Source of the DNA: an uncultured Georgenia sp. | GTDB taxonomy: Bacteria; Actinomycetota; Actinomycetes; Actinomycetales; Actinomycetaceae | Assembly (NCBI RefSeq): GCF_937958535.1 | Contig: NZ_CALGNQ010000191.1 | Coordinates: 1 to 31,586 of the forward strand | Length of the DNA stretch: 31,586 bases | Reading direction: 5' to 3' | Shown: positions 15,067 to 22,069 of the stretch, one piece after another | Numbering within the stretch: position 1 is the first letter of the stretch | Layout: every line of letters begins with the position of its first letter | Notes under the pieces: generated by a model | Told to the model about the DNA's origin: nothing | The model's input: the letters and a program-made list of their open reading frames with translations, nothing else | Databases searched by the model: none | Program-made: the position numbers and the translations under genes

Positions 15067-15804
15067 TCAGCCGCGGACGGCGCGGAAGACGAGGATTCGT
15101 GAGGCGTCGGTGACCGGCCCGCCGTCCCAGTCACCGTCGACCTGCACGCGGGAGAAACCCGCTGCGAGGAGGTGTGCGGTGAGCTCGGCGGCGGTGCGGA
15201 AGTGTAGGACGCTCGTGTAGACGCGGTCCTCGCCGTCATCGATGACGTTGTGCGCGTCGAGCACGACCCGGCCTTCCTCGGCGACGGTGACCTCGAGCCA
15301 CTCGCGGAGGCGTCCGAACGGCGTCCGGCGTTCGCCCTCGGTGGCCGGTCTGGTCCACTCCTGCCACGCCCGACGGGCGGGGTTGCGGCTCTCGAAGGCG
15401 AGCACGCCGCCGGGCCGCAGCGCGTCCGCCACGTGGCGGAGTGCGGCAGGCAGGCCGTCGGTGGAGATGTGCTGGACGGCGTTGCCGGTACACACGACGA
15501 GGTCGATGTCACCGGTCGGCGGGATCGTCGCGGCGTCGCCGAGCACCCAGCGGACCCGCTCGCTGCCCGGCTGCCGCCGGGCGAAGTCGAGCATCGTCGG
15601 GCTCGGGTCGACGCCGGTCACCCTCCGGCTGCCGGTGGCGAGCGCCCGGGTGAGCAGCGCGGTGCGGCACCCGAGGTCGACGACGGTCCGGGCGCCGAGC
15701 GCGTCGGCGAGCTCGCGGTAGTACCGGTGGTCGCGCCCGGCCGGGTTGTCGGTGTCGTACAGCGTCACCAGGTCGGGGTCGCGGTAGGGGTCCGGGAGGT
15801 CCAC
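15067..15804 (-). CDS. Class I SAM-dependent methyltransferase
   Basis: A 245-residue methyltransferase. SAM motif I is VVDLGCRTALL, slightly unlike the usual GCGTG: the second glycine is R. Motif II is VTGVDPSPTMLDFAR, then GDAATIP and DLVVCTGNAVQH (motif IV), LRPGGVLAFE (motif VI) and a C-terminal strand set. The substrate is unknown; it resembles small-molecule methyltransferases. GTG 15804 was chosen because TACGGT ends 7 nt before it. The frame is open upstream to 15921, but that part runs into the MerR remnant and looks non-coding. Confidence 0.82.
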   Translation of the reverse strand: MDLPDPYRDPDLVTLYDTDNPAGRDHRYYRELADALGARTVVDLGCRTALLTRALATGSRRVTGVDPSPTMLDFARRQPGSERVRWVLGDAATIPPTGDIDLVVCTGNAVQHISTDGLPAALRHVADALRPGGVLAFESRNPARRAWQEWTRPATEGERRTPFGRLREWLEVTVAEEGRVVLDAHNVIDDGEDRVYTSVLHFRTAAELTAHLLAAGFSRVQVDGDWDGGPVTDASRILVFRAVRG

Positions 15805-15811
15805 GTCTCGG

Positions 15812-15817
15812 ACCGTA
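15812..15817 (-). promoter_or_regulatory. Candidate -10 box for leaderless methyltransferase transcript
   Basis: TACGGT on the minus strand, 7 nt before GTG 15804. No ribosome site or good -35 seen. Confidence 0.45.
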
Positions 15818-15856
15818 CGGTGCCACGCGGACACGGGCCAGGGAAATAGCCGGTGG

Positions 15857-15992
15857 TCAGCCTGTCCCGTCGAGGACCAGGCGGTGCTCGGTCTGGGCGA
15901 GGAACCCGCGGATCGTGTCACGGCTCCTCGTCAGGCAGGCGATGCGGCTCTCGAGGTCGGCCAGCTCCTCGGCGAGCTGCTCGGCGACGCCG
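15857..15992 (-). pseudogene. MerR-family regulator, C-terminal remnant
   Basis: About 43 residues match the end of MerR-family regulators: a coiled VAEQLAEELADLESR followed by IACLTRSRDTIRGFL, a pattern common at their C-termini. The winged-helix DNA-binding half is absent. Upstream (at about 15990) the match stops just where MFS-like sequence begins on the other strand. An ATG at 16060 keeps the frame open, but its 20 or so residues are only the antisense of the transporter. I read this as a gene that lost its 5' part by deletion. Confidence 0.6.
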
Positions 15993-16520
15993 TGGCTCGT
16001 CGCCCACTTCGTGGTCTTCACCTTCGTCGCCGAGCTGCTGCGGCCCAGCCCGGTGCCCACGCCGGCGCTGCTCCTGGCCTTCGGGACCGTCTCCGCGGGA
16101 GGAGTCGCGCTCGTCGGTGCGGCGAGCGACCGCTACCCGGCGGGCGTCCCGGTCACGGTCGCGGCGGGCATGGTCCTCAGCCTCGTCGGCGTGACGGCCG
16201 TGGGTGGTTCCGGCGGGCTCGACCTCGCCGTCGTCGTCGCCTGGGGGATGGCGACCGGTGCGGTGGGGCCCGCGGTCCAGGCCGCCGCCATGCGCGTGGC
16301 GGGCCCCGAGCACCGGGTGACCGCGGGCACGCTCATGCCGGTAGCGATGAACCTCGGCATCGCGGTGGGCTCGGCGGCAGGCAGCGGCGTCGTCGACCTG
16401 TGGTCGACGCGGCCGCTGCCCCTGCTCGCCGTCGTCCCCGTGCTGTTCGCGGTCGGGGGCTTCGCCCTCGTCGGGCGCCTCACCACTCCCGGTGTGCCGG
16501 CAGCAGCGTCCCGGGGTTGA
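15993..16520 (+). pseudogene. MFS transporter, C-terminal half remnant
   Basis: From LVAHFVVFTFVAELLR onward about 175 residues look like helices 7-12 of a drug/sugar-efflux type MFS transporter (AraJ-like). Five or six hydrophobic segments are seen, with GAASDRYPA and a loop around AGTLMPVAMNLGIAVG that is typical of that group. The N-terminal six helices are missing, and what precedes is the antisense of the MerR remnant. No stop codon or frameshift interrupts the remaining part and codon use is normal, so the deletion seems recent. The 3' end overlaps the convergent flavoprotein gene by 41 bp. Confidence 0.65.
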
Positions 16521-18168
16521 GGTTCGCGCCCGGGTCCACGCCCTGCAGGAGCGCGACCTGGAGGTCGACCCCGGCGGGGGAGATGTCCTGCTCCAGCCAC
16601 AGCGCGTGGTCGGTCCCCACGCCGTGGTGGTGGGAGATCGTGCCGCCGTGGTCGACGAAGGCCTGCTGGATCGCCTTCTTCACCACCCAGTAGCGCCGCA
16701 GCTGCTCGTCCATGTCCATGGTGCCGGGGACGAAGGCGAAGGTGAAGTACAGGCACGCGCCGGAGTGGTAGCTGTGCGACAGGTGGCACATGATGTAGCC
16801 GCGCACGCCCAGGGAGTCGAACGCCTGCCGTGCCGCGCGCATCGTCCGGTGGTACACCTCCATGAGGCGCGACCACGGCATCGCGGTCTCCGAGACGTCG
16901 GCGAGCGCGCCGATGTCGAGGAGGAAGTCGCGGATGTAGGGCGTGTCGAACTTCTTCTGGTCGTACAGCGCACCGGGGCCCTTGCCGAGCTTGATCCCCC
17001 CGTGCTTGCGCACGATCCGGCCGACGATCGCCTTGTCGGCCTTGACCCGCGCGCTGCCGCCCTCGTAGCCGACGTAGCTCAGGCACACCTTGTCCATGTC
17101 CCAGCCGCGCTTCTCCAGGAAGCCGAACAGGCCCTCCTGGACCGCCTTCTTGGCGCCCCGCGAGGCCTTCTGGGTGGAGAAGGAGAAGGCGGTCTCGTTG
17201 GCGTCGGAGACCCGGGTGACCGAGGGGTGGGCGTCAGAGACCGAGATCGCGTGCATGGCCTGGATCGCGCTGCCCCAGTTGGGGAACAGGTAGGCGATGA
17301 TCTCCCGGTTCTCCGGGATCCGGTGGACGTGCACCCACGCCTCGGTGATGACACCGAGCCGGCCCTCGGAGCCGAGGATCATCTCCCGCACGCTGGGCCC
17401 GGAGGACGTGCTGGGCAGCGGGCGCAGCTCGACGACCTTCCCGGGCAGGACGACCCGCATCCCGCGGGTGATGTCGGCGATGTCGCCGTACTTGTCCGAC
17501 TGCATCCCCGAGGACCGCGTGGCGATCCAGCCGCCGAGCGTGGAGTGCTTGAAGCTGTCCGGCTGGTGGCCCATGGTCCAGCCCCGGGCCCCCAGCTGCT
17601 CCTCCAGCTCGGGGCCGAGCACCCCGGCCTGGACGCGGGCCAGGCCGGCGTCCTCGTCGACCTCGAGCACCCGGTTGAGACGGCCCAGGTCGAGGGAGAC
17701 GACGGGGCGCGTCTCGTCGGGGCGGGGGGTGAGGGACCCGGAGATGTTCGAGCCGCCCCCGAAGGGGATGAGGACGGCGTCGGCGGCCACGACGGCGTCG
17801 ACGACGGCGCGCACCTCGTCCTCGCTGCCGGGGTAGACGACGACGTCGGGTACCCGGGGCAGGTAGCCGGCGCGGATGCGGACGAGGTCGACCAGGCCCT
17901 TGCCGTAGGTGTGGATGACGCGGTCCTTGTCGTCGGTGACGACGTAGGAGGCGCCCACGGCCTCACGCAGCGTGGCGCCGAGCTCGGCCGGGAGCCGTGA
18001 CGGGGGGACGTCGAGGTCGTCGAAGGACGGGGGAGGTGTGCCCGGGGCCGACAGGTCGATGCCGATCTTGTCCATGACGAAGGGCGCCATCCTGGGCTTG
18101 TCGCGGTAGTCGAACTTGATGCCCTCGACTCCCCAGCCCCACCACTTCTGGTGCCTCACTCCCGTCAC
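16480..18168 (-). CDS. Alkylglycerone-phosphate-synthase-like FAD enzyme
   Basis: A 562-residue flavoprotein of the VAO/GlcD family, closest in features to AGPS, which swaps the acyl chain of acyl-DHAP for a fatty alcohol to make the ether bond. Seen: RHQKWWGWG at the N-terminus, the FAD loop PFGGGSNISG (from about 135), STLGGWIATRSSGMQSDKYG, GSEGRLGVITEAW, ACLYFTFAF, and H513-H514-H515-G-V-G in ISHHHGVG, the AGPS active-site signature. It is the last gene of the ether-lipid-like operon. GTG 18168 overlaps the preceding stop as GTGA, with AGGAGG just upstream. It could instead be a 2-hydroxy-acid oxidase, but HHHGVG and the operon argue for AGPS. Confidence 0.85.
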   Translation of the reverse strand: MTGVRHQKWWGWGVEGIKFDYRDKPRMAPFVMDKIGIDLSAPGTPPPSFDDLDVPPSRLPAELGATLREAVGASYVVTDDKDRVIHTYGKGLVDLVRIRAGYLPRVPDVVVYPGSEDEVRAVVDAVVAADAVLIPFGGGSNISGSLTPRPDETRPVVSLDLGRLNRVLEVDEDAGLARVQAGVLGPELEEQLGARGWTMGHQPDSFKHSTLGGWIATRSSGMQSDKYGDIADITRGMRVVLPGKVVELRPLPSTSSGPSVREMILGSEGRLGVITEAWVHVHRIPENREIIAYLFPNWGSAIQAMHAISVSDAHPSVTRVSDANETAFSFSTQKASRGAKKAVQEGLFGFLEKRGWDMDKVCLSYVGYEGGSARVKADKAIVGRIVRKHGGIKLGKGPGALYDQKKFDTPYIRDFLLDIGALADVSETAMPWSRLMEVYHRTMRAARQAFDSLGVRGYIMCHLSHSYHSGACLYFTFAFVPGTMDMDEQLRRYWVVKKAIQQAFVDHGGTISHHHGVGTDHALWLEQDISPAGVDLQVALLQGVDPGANLNPGTLLPAHREW

Positions 18169-18932
18169 GAAGCCTCCTCCTGGGACCGGCCGGCCTGGCC
18201 GCCCCTCCTCGAGTCGCCGACGACGTACGGCGTCTGCATGGTCATCATGGTGCGGATGCGGTCGGCGAGCCGGGTGTTGAACTCGCGGACCGACTCCCCC
18301 GAATGCGGGCGCATCGGCCGGCCGACGAGCACCCGGACGCGCGGGCGACCGGGCACCGGCCAGAAGCGCCCCACGGGCATCGCCTCGTAGGTGCCGAGCA
18401 GCGCCACCGGCAGGCAGGGCAGCCCGGTCGTGGCGCTGAGCATGGCGGCACCCGGCTTGAAGGTGCGCATGACACCGTCGCGGGAACGGGTGCCCTCCGG
18501 GAAGATCATGATCGGCAGGCCGCTGCGCAGGAGCTGCTGGGACAGGCCCTTGCCCTTCCCGCTGCTGCGGCCGCGGTGGATCGGGTAGGTGTTGAAGAAC
18601 AGCGACGTCGCGGCCTTCGTCCACCAGCGGGCGTAGAAGTAGTCGGCGGCGGCGCCGACGGTGAGCTGCTTCGTCAGCCGGTAGGGCAGCTGGGAGATGA
18701 CGACGGCGGTGTCGAGGTGGCTGCAGTGGTTGGCGACGAGGATGAACGGCCCGCTGAGCCCCTCGACGTTGTCGGTGCCCTCGACGGTCGTCGACGTCAC
18801 CGCGGAGACGACCGGTCGCAGGACGAGCCGCTGGGCGATGAACCGCAGCACCCGGTGCCACCGTGCGTGGTACCGCCCCAGCCGCGGCGGCTGCTGGCCG
18901 CGGCGGGCGGGAGTCGTTGCGCCTGTGCTCAC
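18165..18932 (-). CDS. PlsC-family acyltransferase of the ether-lipid-like operon
   Basis: A 255-residue LPLAT acyltransferase. HX4D is H69-CSHL-D74 in ANHCSHLD, the second block is FPEGTRS (144-150), and LPCLPVALLGTYEAMP follows. In the proposed pathway it would either acylate DHAP (the GNPAT step) or add the sn-2 acyl chain to 1-alkyl-glycerol 3-phosphate; the sequence cannot decide. The GTG start (18932) overlaps the SDR stop as GTGA and has GGGAGG 6 nt upstream; its own stop overlaps the next start as GTGA. It is a different protein from the PlsC-like one at 10.4 kb. The C-terminal 20 residues are charged and glycine-rich. Confidence 0.87.
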   Translation of the reverse strand: MSTGATTPARRGQQPPRLGRYHARWHRVLRFIAQRLVLRPVVSAVTSTTVEGTDNVEGLSGPFILVANHCSHLDTAVVISQLPYRLTKQLTVGAAADYFYARWWTKAATSLFFNTYPIHRGRSSGKGKGLSQQLLRSGLPIMIFPEGTRSRDGVMRTFKPGAAMLSATTGLPCLPVALLGTYEAMPVGRFWPVPGRPRVRVLVGRPMRPHSGESVREFNTRLADRIRTMMTMQTPYVVGDSRRGGQAGRSQEEAS

Positions 18933-19735
18933 GACCGTCCTCCCTTGATCAGTGCGGTGACGCGGCGGACGAGCGGCCGCGGGGCGTGTGCGGCGAGGAA
19001 CGCCAGCACACCGAAACGCTTGGAGGGGATGGTACGGACCTTGCCCCGCTCGACGGCGTCCAGCGCGTCGGCCACCACACGGTCGGCCTCCAGCCAGAGG
19101 AAGCCGGGGATCGCGGTGGTGCGGATGCGGGCCCGCTCGTGGAACTCCGTGCGCACCCAGCCGGGGAGCAGGGACATCGCGTGCACCCCGGTCCCGGCGA
19201 GCTCGACCGAGAGGGACTCGGAGTAGGTGTCCACCCACGCCTTGATCGCCGAGTAGGCCCCCATCGGGATGCGCCCCGCGACGGATGCGACGTTGATGAT
19301 GACGCCGTGGCCGCGGGCCACCATCGACCGCCCGGCCGCGTTCCCCAGCACGAGCACCGCGCGCACCATGACGTCCATGGCCCGGTCGAGCTCGGCGACG
19401 TCCTCGGTGAGGAGCGGGGTGTGCACGCCGTGGCCGGCGTTGTTCACCAGCACGTCCACCGGCGCAGCGGTGTCCAGCAGCCGCGCGGCGACCGCCTCGA
19501 CGTCGTCGCGCACGGCCAGGTCCGCCGCGAGCGTCTCCACCTCGACACCGTATCGCCAGCGCAGCTGGTCGGCAGTCTTGGCCAGGCGCTGCTCGTCGCG
19601 GGCGACGAGGACGAGTGCGAGCCCGCGCGCGGCCAGGGCCCGGGCGAACTCCAGGCCCAGGCCCGAGGTGCCGCCGGTGACCAGCGCCCGGCCGCGCAGC
19701 AGCGTCGGCTCGGGGGCGGACAGGGAGCGGGTCAT
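18929..19735 (-). CDS. Short-chain dehydrogenase/reductase of the ether-lipid-like operon
   Basis: A 268-residue classical SDR. TGGTSGLG (20-27) binds NAD(P), NNAG is at 98-101, the active-site S151 is in NVASVAG, and Y161-S-A-I-K165 completes the triad. VLVARDEQR after strand 2, with the arginine, suggests NADP(H). In the operon context it is the natural candidate for reduction of alkyl- (or acyl-) DHAP to the glycerol 3-phosphate form, the job of DHRS7B/PexRAP in animals and Ayr1 in yeast. That role is inferred from the neighbours only. ATG 19735 overlaps the FAR gene stop as ATGA, and the stop overlaps the PlsC start as GTGA. Confidence 0.88.
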   Translation of the reverse strand: MTRSLSAPEPTLLRGRALVTGGTSGLGLEFARALAARGLALVLVARDEQRLAKTADQLRWRYGVEVETLAADLAVRDDVEAVAARLLDTAAPVDVLVNNAGHGVHTPLLTEDVAELDRAMDVMVRAVLVLGNAAGRSMVARGHGVIINVASVAGRIPMGAYSAIKAWVDTYSESLSVELAGTGVHAMSLLPGWVRTEFHERARIRTTAIPGFLWLEADRVVADALDAVERGKVRTIPSKRFGVLAFLAAHAPRPLVRRVTALIKGGRS

Positions 19736-21999
19736 CGCTGGACCGCCTCCTTCAGGCTGCGCAGGAGGGGGGCGAAGCGGCCCTCCACGGGCGTGGTCCA
19801 GGAGTGGACCGGCCACCGCTGGGCCCGCGCGTAGCGGTAGAGCTGGGCGTCGGGGTTGACGACGTTGGGATGACCCACGACCTGGAGCCAGGGCCGGTCG
19901 GCGTAGCTGTCGCCGTAGGCGTAGGAGGCCGACAGGTCCAGCCCCTCCTCGCGGGCGTACCGGGTGAGCCAGGTGGCACGCGACTCGCCGACGAGCGGGG
20001 AGGTGAGCAGGTGACCGGTCCAGCGGCCGTCCTCGTCCTTCTCCATCTTCCCGGCGACGACGACGTCGAACAGCGGGGCGATGGGCTCGACGAAGACGTC
20101 GATCTCCCCGGTGACGAGCACGGTGCGGTGCCCGGCGCGGCGGTGGGCCCGGATCTGGGCGACCGCCTCGGTGAGCACGTCACGGCGCAGCGACTCCTGG
20201 ACACGCTCGGCGATGGCGGCGCGCAGCTCGGCCTCGTCGGTGCCCGCGTACCGGCGCATGAAGGTGCGGATGAAGTCGCCGCGGTCGCGCATCTCGGCCT
20301 GGAGGTAGCGCGGCCCGAGCGCCACGAGGTTGGCCAGCGCGCGGGGCCAGCCCGCGGGCGGCCGGGTGGCGAGCTCGACCCACAGGTACTGCTCGACGAG
20401 CGTGGCGGCGATGACGGTGCGCTGCAGGTCGAAGACCGCGACGACGTCGCTGCGGCGGGGCAGCTCGGTCTGTCGGCGGGGTGTGCTGCGCGGGCGCTCC
20501 TGGCGCATGAGCCCGGGCACGCCCGGGATGTGGACCTTCTGGAGGTAGTGCTGCCAGTCGATCTCGGTGACGTCGAAGCCGTGTTCGGTACGCCGCTCCG
20601 GGGGCAGCGACTCGTGCAGCGCCCGGGTGCGCGCGTCGTCGAAGACGACCTCGATCTGGGTGTAGGGCTGGTAGAGGGAGGTGAACTTGCGCAGTGTGTC
20701 GAGGTCGCGGCGGGCCTTGTAGACCGTGGAGATCCACTCGCGGGTGCGGGGCCGGGCGGGCAGCCGGCCCAGCGCGCGGTCGGCGAGCTCGACGGCCTGC
20801 TCGCGGCGGCGCAGCGCCCGCTCCACCGCGCCGCGGTGCGGGAAGGACCACGCGGGGACCGAGACGTGCGAGCCGCTGGAGTCACGCAGCGGGTTGGCCG
20901 AGAAGTACTCCCGCACGTACTGGTAGAGCTTGCCGAAGCGCAGCGGGTTGGTGATGCCCGAGGAGACCTGGAAGTACTGCGCGTGGCCCGCCTCGGGCGG
21001 GGCCGCCGCGGCGGCGAGGATGGCGTTGACGACGAAGTCGACCGGGATGACGTCGAGGACGGTGTCGGCCAGCGCCGGGAACTCGGGCAGGAGGCCGCGC
21101 CCGTAGGCGGCGATGAGCGGGTCGGCGACCTTGAACCCGTCGATCCAGCCGGGGTAGGGGTGGCGCAGCGAGGACTCGATGATGGTCGGGCGCACCACCG
21201 ACAGGCGGTGCCCCCCGCCCTGCCACAGCTCCTCGGCGACGCGCTCGCCCATCGCCTTGGTGAAGGTGTAGACGTCCGGCCAGCCCAGGGACATCGCCCG
21301 GGTGCGGCCGTGGGAGACGAGCTGGTCGCGCACCCAGGCGGCGCGGGCGGCCTCGGCGGCCTCGGCGACGGCACGCGGTCCGGCGCGGCGGTGCTCGGCG
21401 TCCGCCTTGCGCAGGAGCGGGCCCAGGACGTCGGGACGGCGCGAGGCCTCCTCGGCCTCGGTGCGGGCGGTGAGGGCGGAGCGCAGCTCGGCGCGGTGGT
21501 CGACCTCGTGGTCGAGGCTGCGCTCCTCGGCCACGCCCTTGCGCAGCCCGGCGACGTAGCAGGTGGAGACGTGGACGACGTGCGGGTCGGAGCCGGTCTC
21601 GAGGAGCCGCTCATAGAGGTTCAGCGGGCCGGCGACGTTCGCCAGGAAGGCCTCGTCGACCGGCAGGTCGAAGGACACGCTGGAGGCGGAGTGGACGACG
21701 ACGTCGAGGTCGTCCGGCAGCGGGGGGACGTCCTCGAGGTCCCCGGGGACGACCGTGACGCGGTCGTGGAACGCGGCCAGGGCGTTCTCCTCGCCCACGG
21801 ACTCCCGCCACCGGCGGAAGACGGGCTTGCGCAGGAGCTTCTCGGCCCGGCGCTGGGCGGTGAGGTCGCCGCGCGGACGGACGAGGATGCTGATCCGGGT
21901 GCTCGGGTAGGCGGACAGCAGCTTCTCGACGACGGCCTGGCCGACGAAGCCGGTCGCGCCCGTGACGAGGACGTGCGCGTGCTCCAACGGTGAGTGCAT
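19732..21999 (-). CDS. Fatty acyl-CoA reductase fused to HAD-IB domain
   Basis: A 755-residue fusion. Residues about 1-500 form an alcohol-forming fatty acyl-CoA reductase-like part: VTGATGFVGQ nucleotide loop at the start, HSASSVSFD, STCYVAG, and Y244-TFT-K248 active site, then a FAR-type C-terminal segment. Residues about 515-745 are a HAD-IB hydrolase: FD524-L-Q526-RT motif I, VTGE motif II, and GD697-S-YA-D701 motif IV. Motif I has Q where phosphatases have the second Asp, so hydrolase activity is doubtful. The reductase would supply long-chain alcohol to the AGPS-like enzyme. ATG 21999 follows TAGAGT by 7 nt (leaderless). It is the first gene of a four-gene coupled operon. Confidence 0.87.
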   Translation of the reverse strand: MHSPLEHAHVLVTGATGFVGQAVVEKLLSAYPSTRISILVRPRGDLTAQRRAEKLLRKPVFRRWRESVGEENALAAFHDRVTVVPGDLEDVPPLPDDLDVVVHSASSVSFDLPVDEAFLANVAGPLNLYERLLETGSDPHVVHVSTCYVAGLRKGVAEERSLDHEVDHRAELRSALTARTEAEEASRRPDVLGPLLRKADAEHRRAGPRAVAEAAEAARAAWVRDQLVSHGRTRAMSLGWPDVYTFTKAMGERVAEELWQGGGHRLSVVRPTIIESSLRHPYPGWIDGFKVADPLIAAYGRGLLPEFPALADTVLDVIPVDFVVNAILAAAAAPPEAGHAQYFQVSSGITNPLRFGKLYQYVREYFSANPLRDSSGSHVSVPAWSFPHRGAVERALRRREQAVELADRALGRLPARPRTREWISTVYKARRDLDTLRKFTSLYQPYTQIEVVFDDARTRALHESLPPERRTEHGFDVTEIDWQHYLQKVHIPGVPGLMRQERPRSTPRRQTELPRRSDVVAVFDLQRTVIAATLVEQYLWVELATRPPAGWPRALANLVALGPRYLQAEMRDRGDFIRTFMRRYAGTDEAELRAAIAERVQESLRRDVLTEAVAQIRAHRRAGHRTVLVTGEIDVFVEPIAPLFDVVVAGKMEKDEDGRWTGHLLTSPLVGESRATWLTRYAREEGLDLSASYAYGDSYADRPWLQVVGHPNVVNPDAQLYRYARAQRWPVHSWTTPVEGRFAPLLRSLKEAVQR

Positions 22000-22006
22000 T
22001 TGCTGA

Positions 22007-22012
22007 ACTCTA
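22007..22012 (-). promoter_or_regulatory. Candidate -10 box for the ether-lipid-like operon
   Basis: TAGAGT on the minus strand, 7 nt before ATG 21999, giving a leaderless mRNA for all four genes. The -35 region is weak (TTCTGG at 18 nt). It shows that the operon has its own promoter although the kinase gene upstream points the same way. Confidence 0.55.
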
Positions 22013-22022
22013 GCGCTGTGTG

Positions 22023-22059
22023 GCGGCTCACCAGAACAGGCCGGTGGACGGCGAGCCGC
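22023..22059. terminator. Hairpin after kinase gene
   Basis: GCGGCTC (22023-22029) pairs with GAGCCGC (22053-22059), with CACC/GGTG pairing possible inside. It lies 11 bp after the kinase stop and just before the operon promoter, so it probably insulates the operon from kinase transcription. Confidence 0.5.
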
Positions 22060-22069
22060 GGACGGGCGG

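Noticed and set aside
15857..16060. A complete small 67-residue minus-strand gene
   Set aside because: Its first 20 or so residues are only antisense of the MFS remnant; the rest is a MerR C-terminus without a DNA-binding half or ribosome site.
18165..19238. Longer N-terminus (357 residues) for the operon PlsC protein
   Set aside because: The extra part overlaps the SDR gene in another frame; GTG 18932 has GGGAGG and a GTGA overlap.
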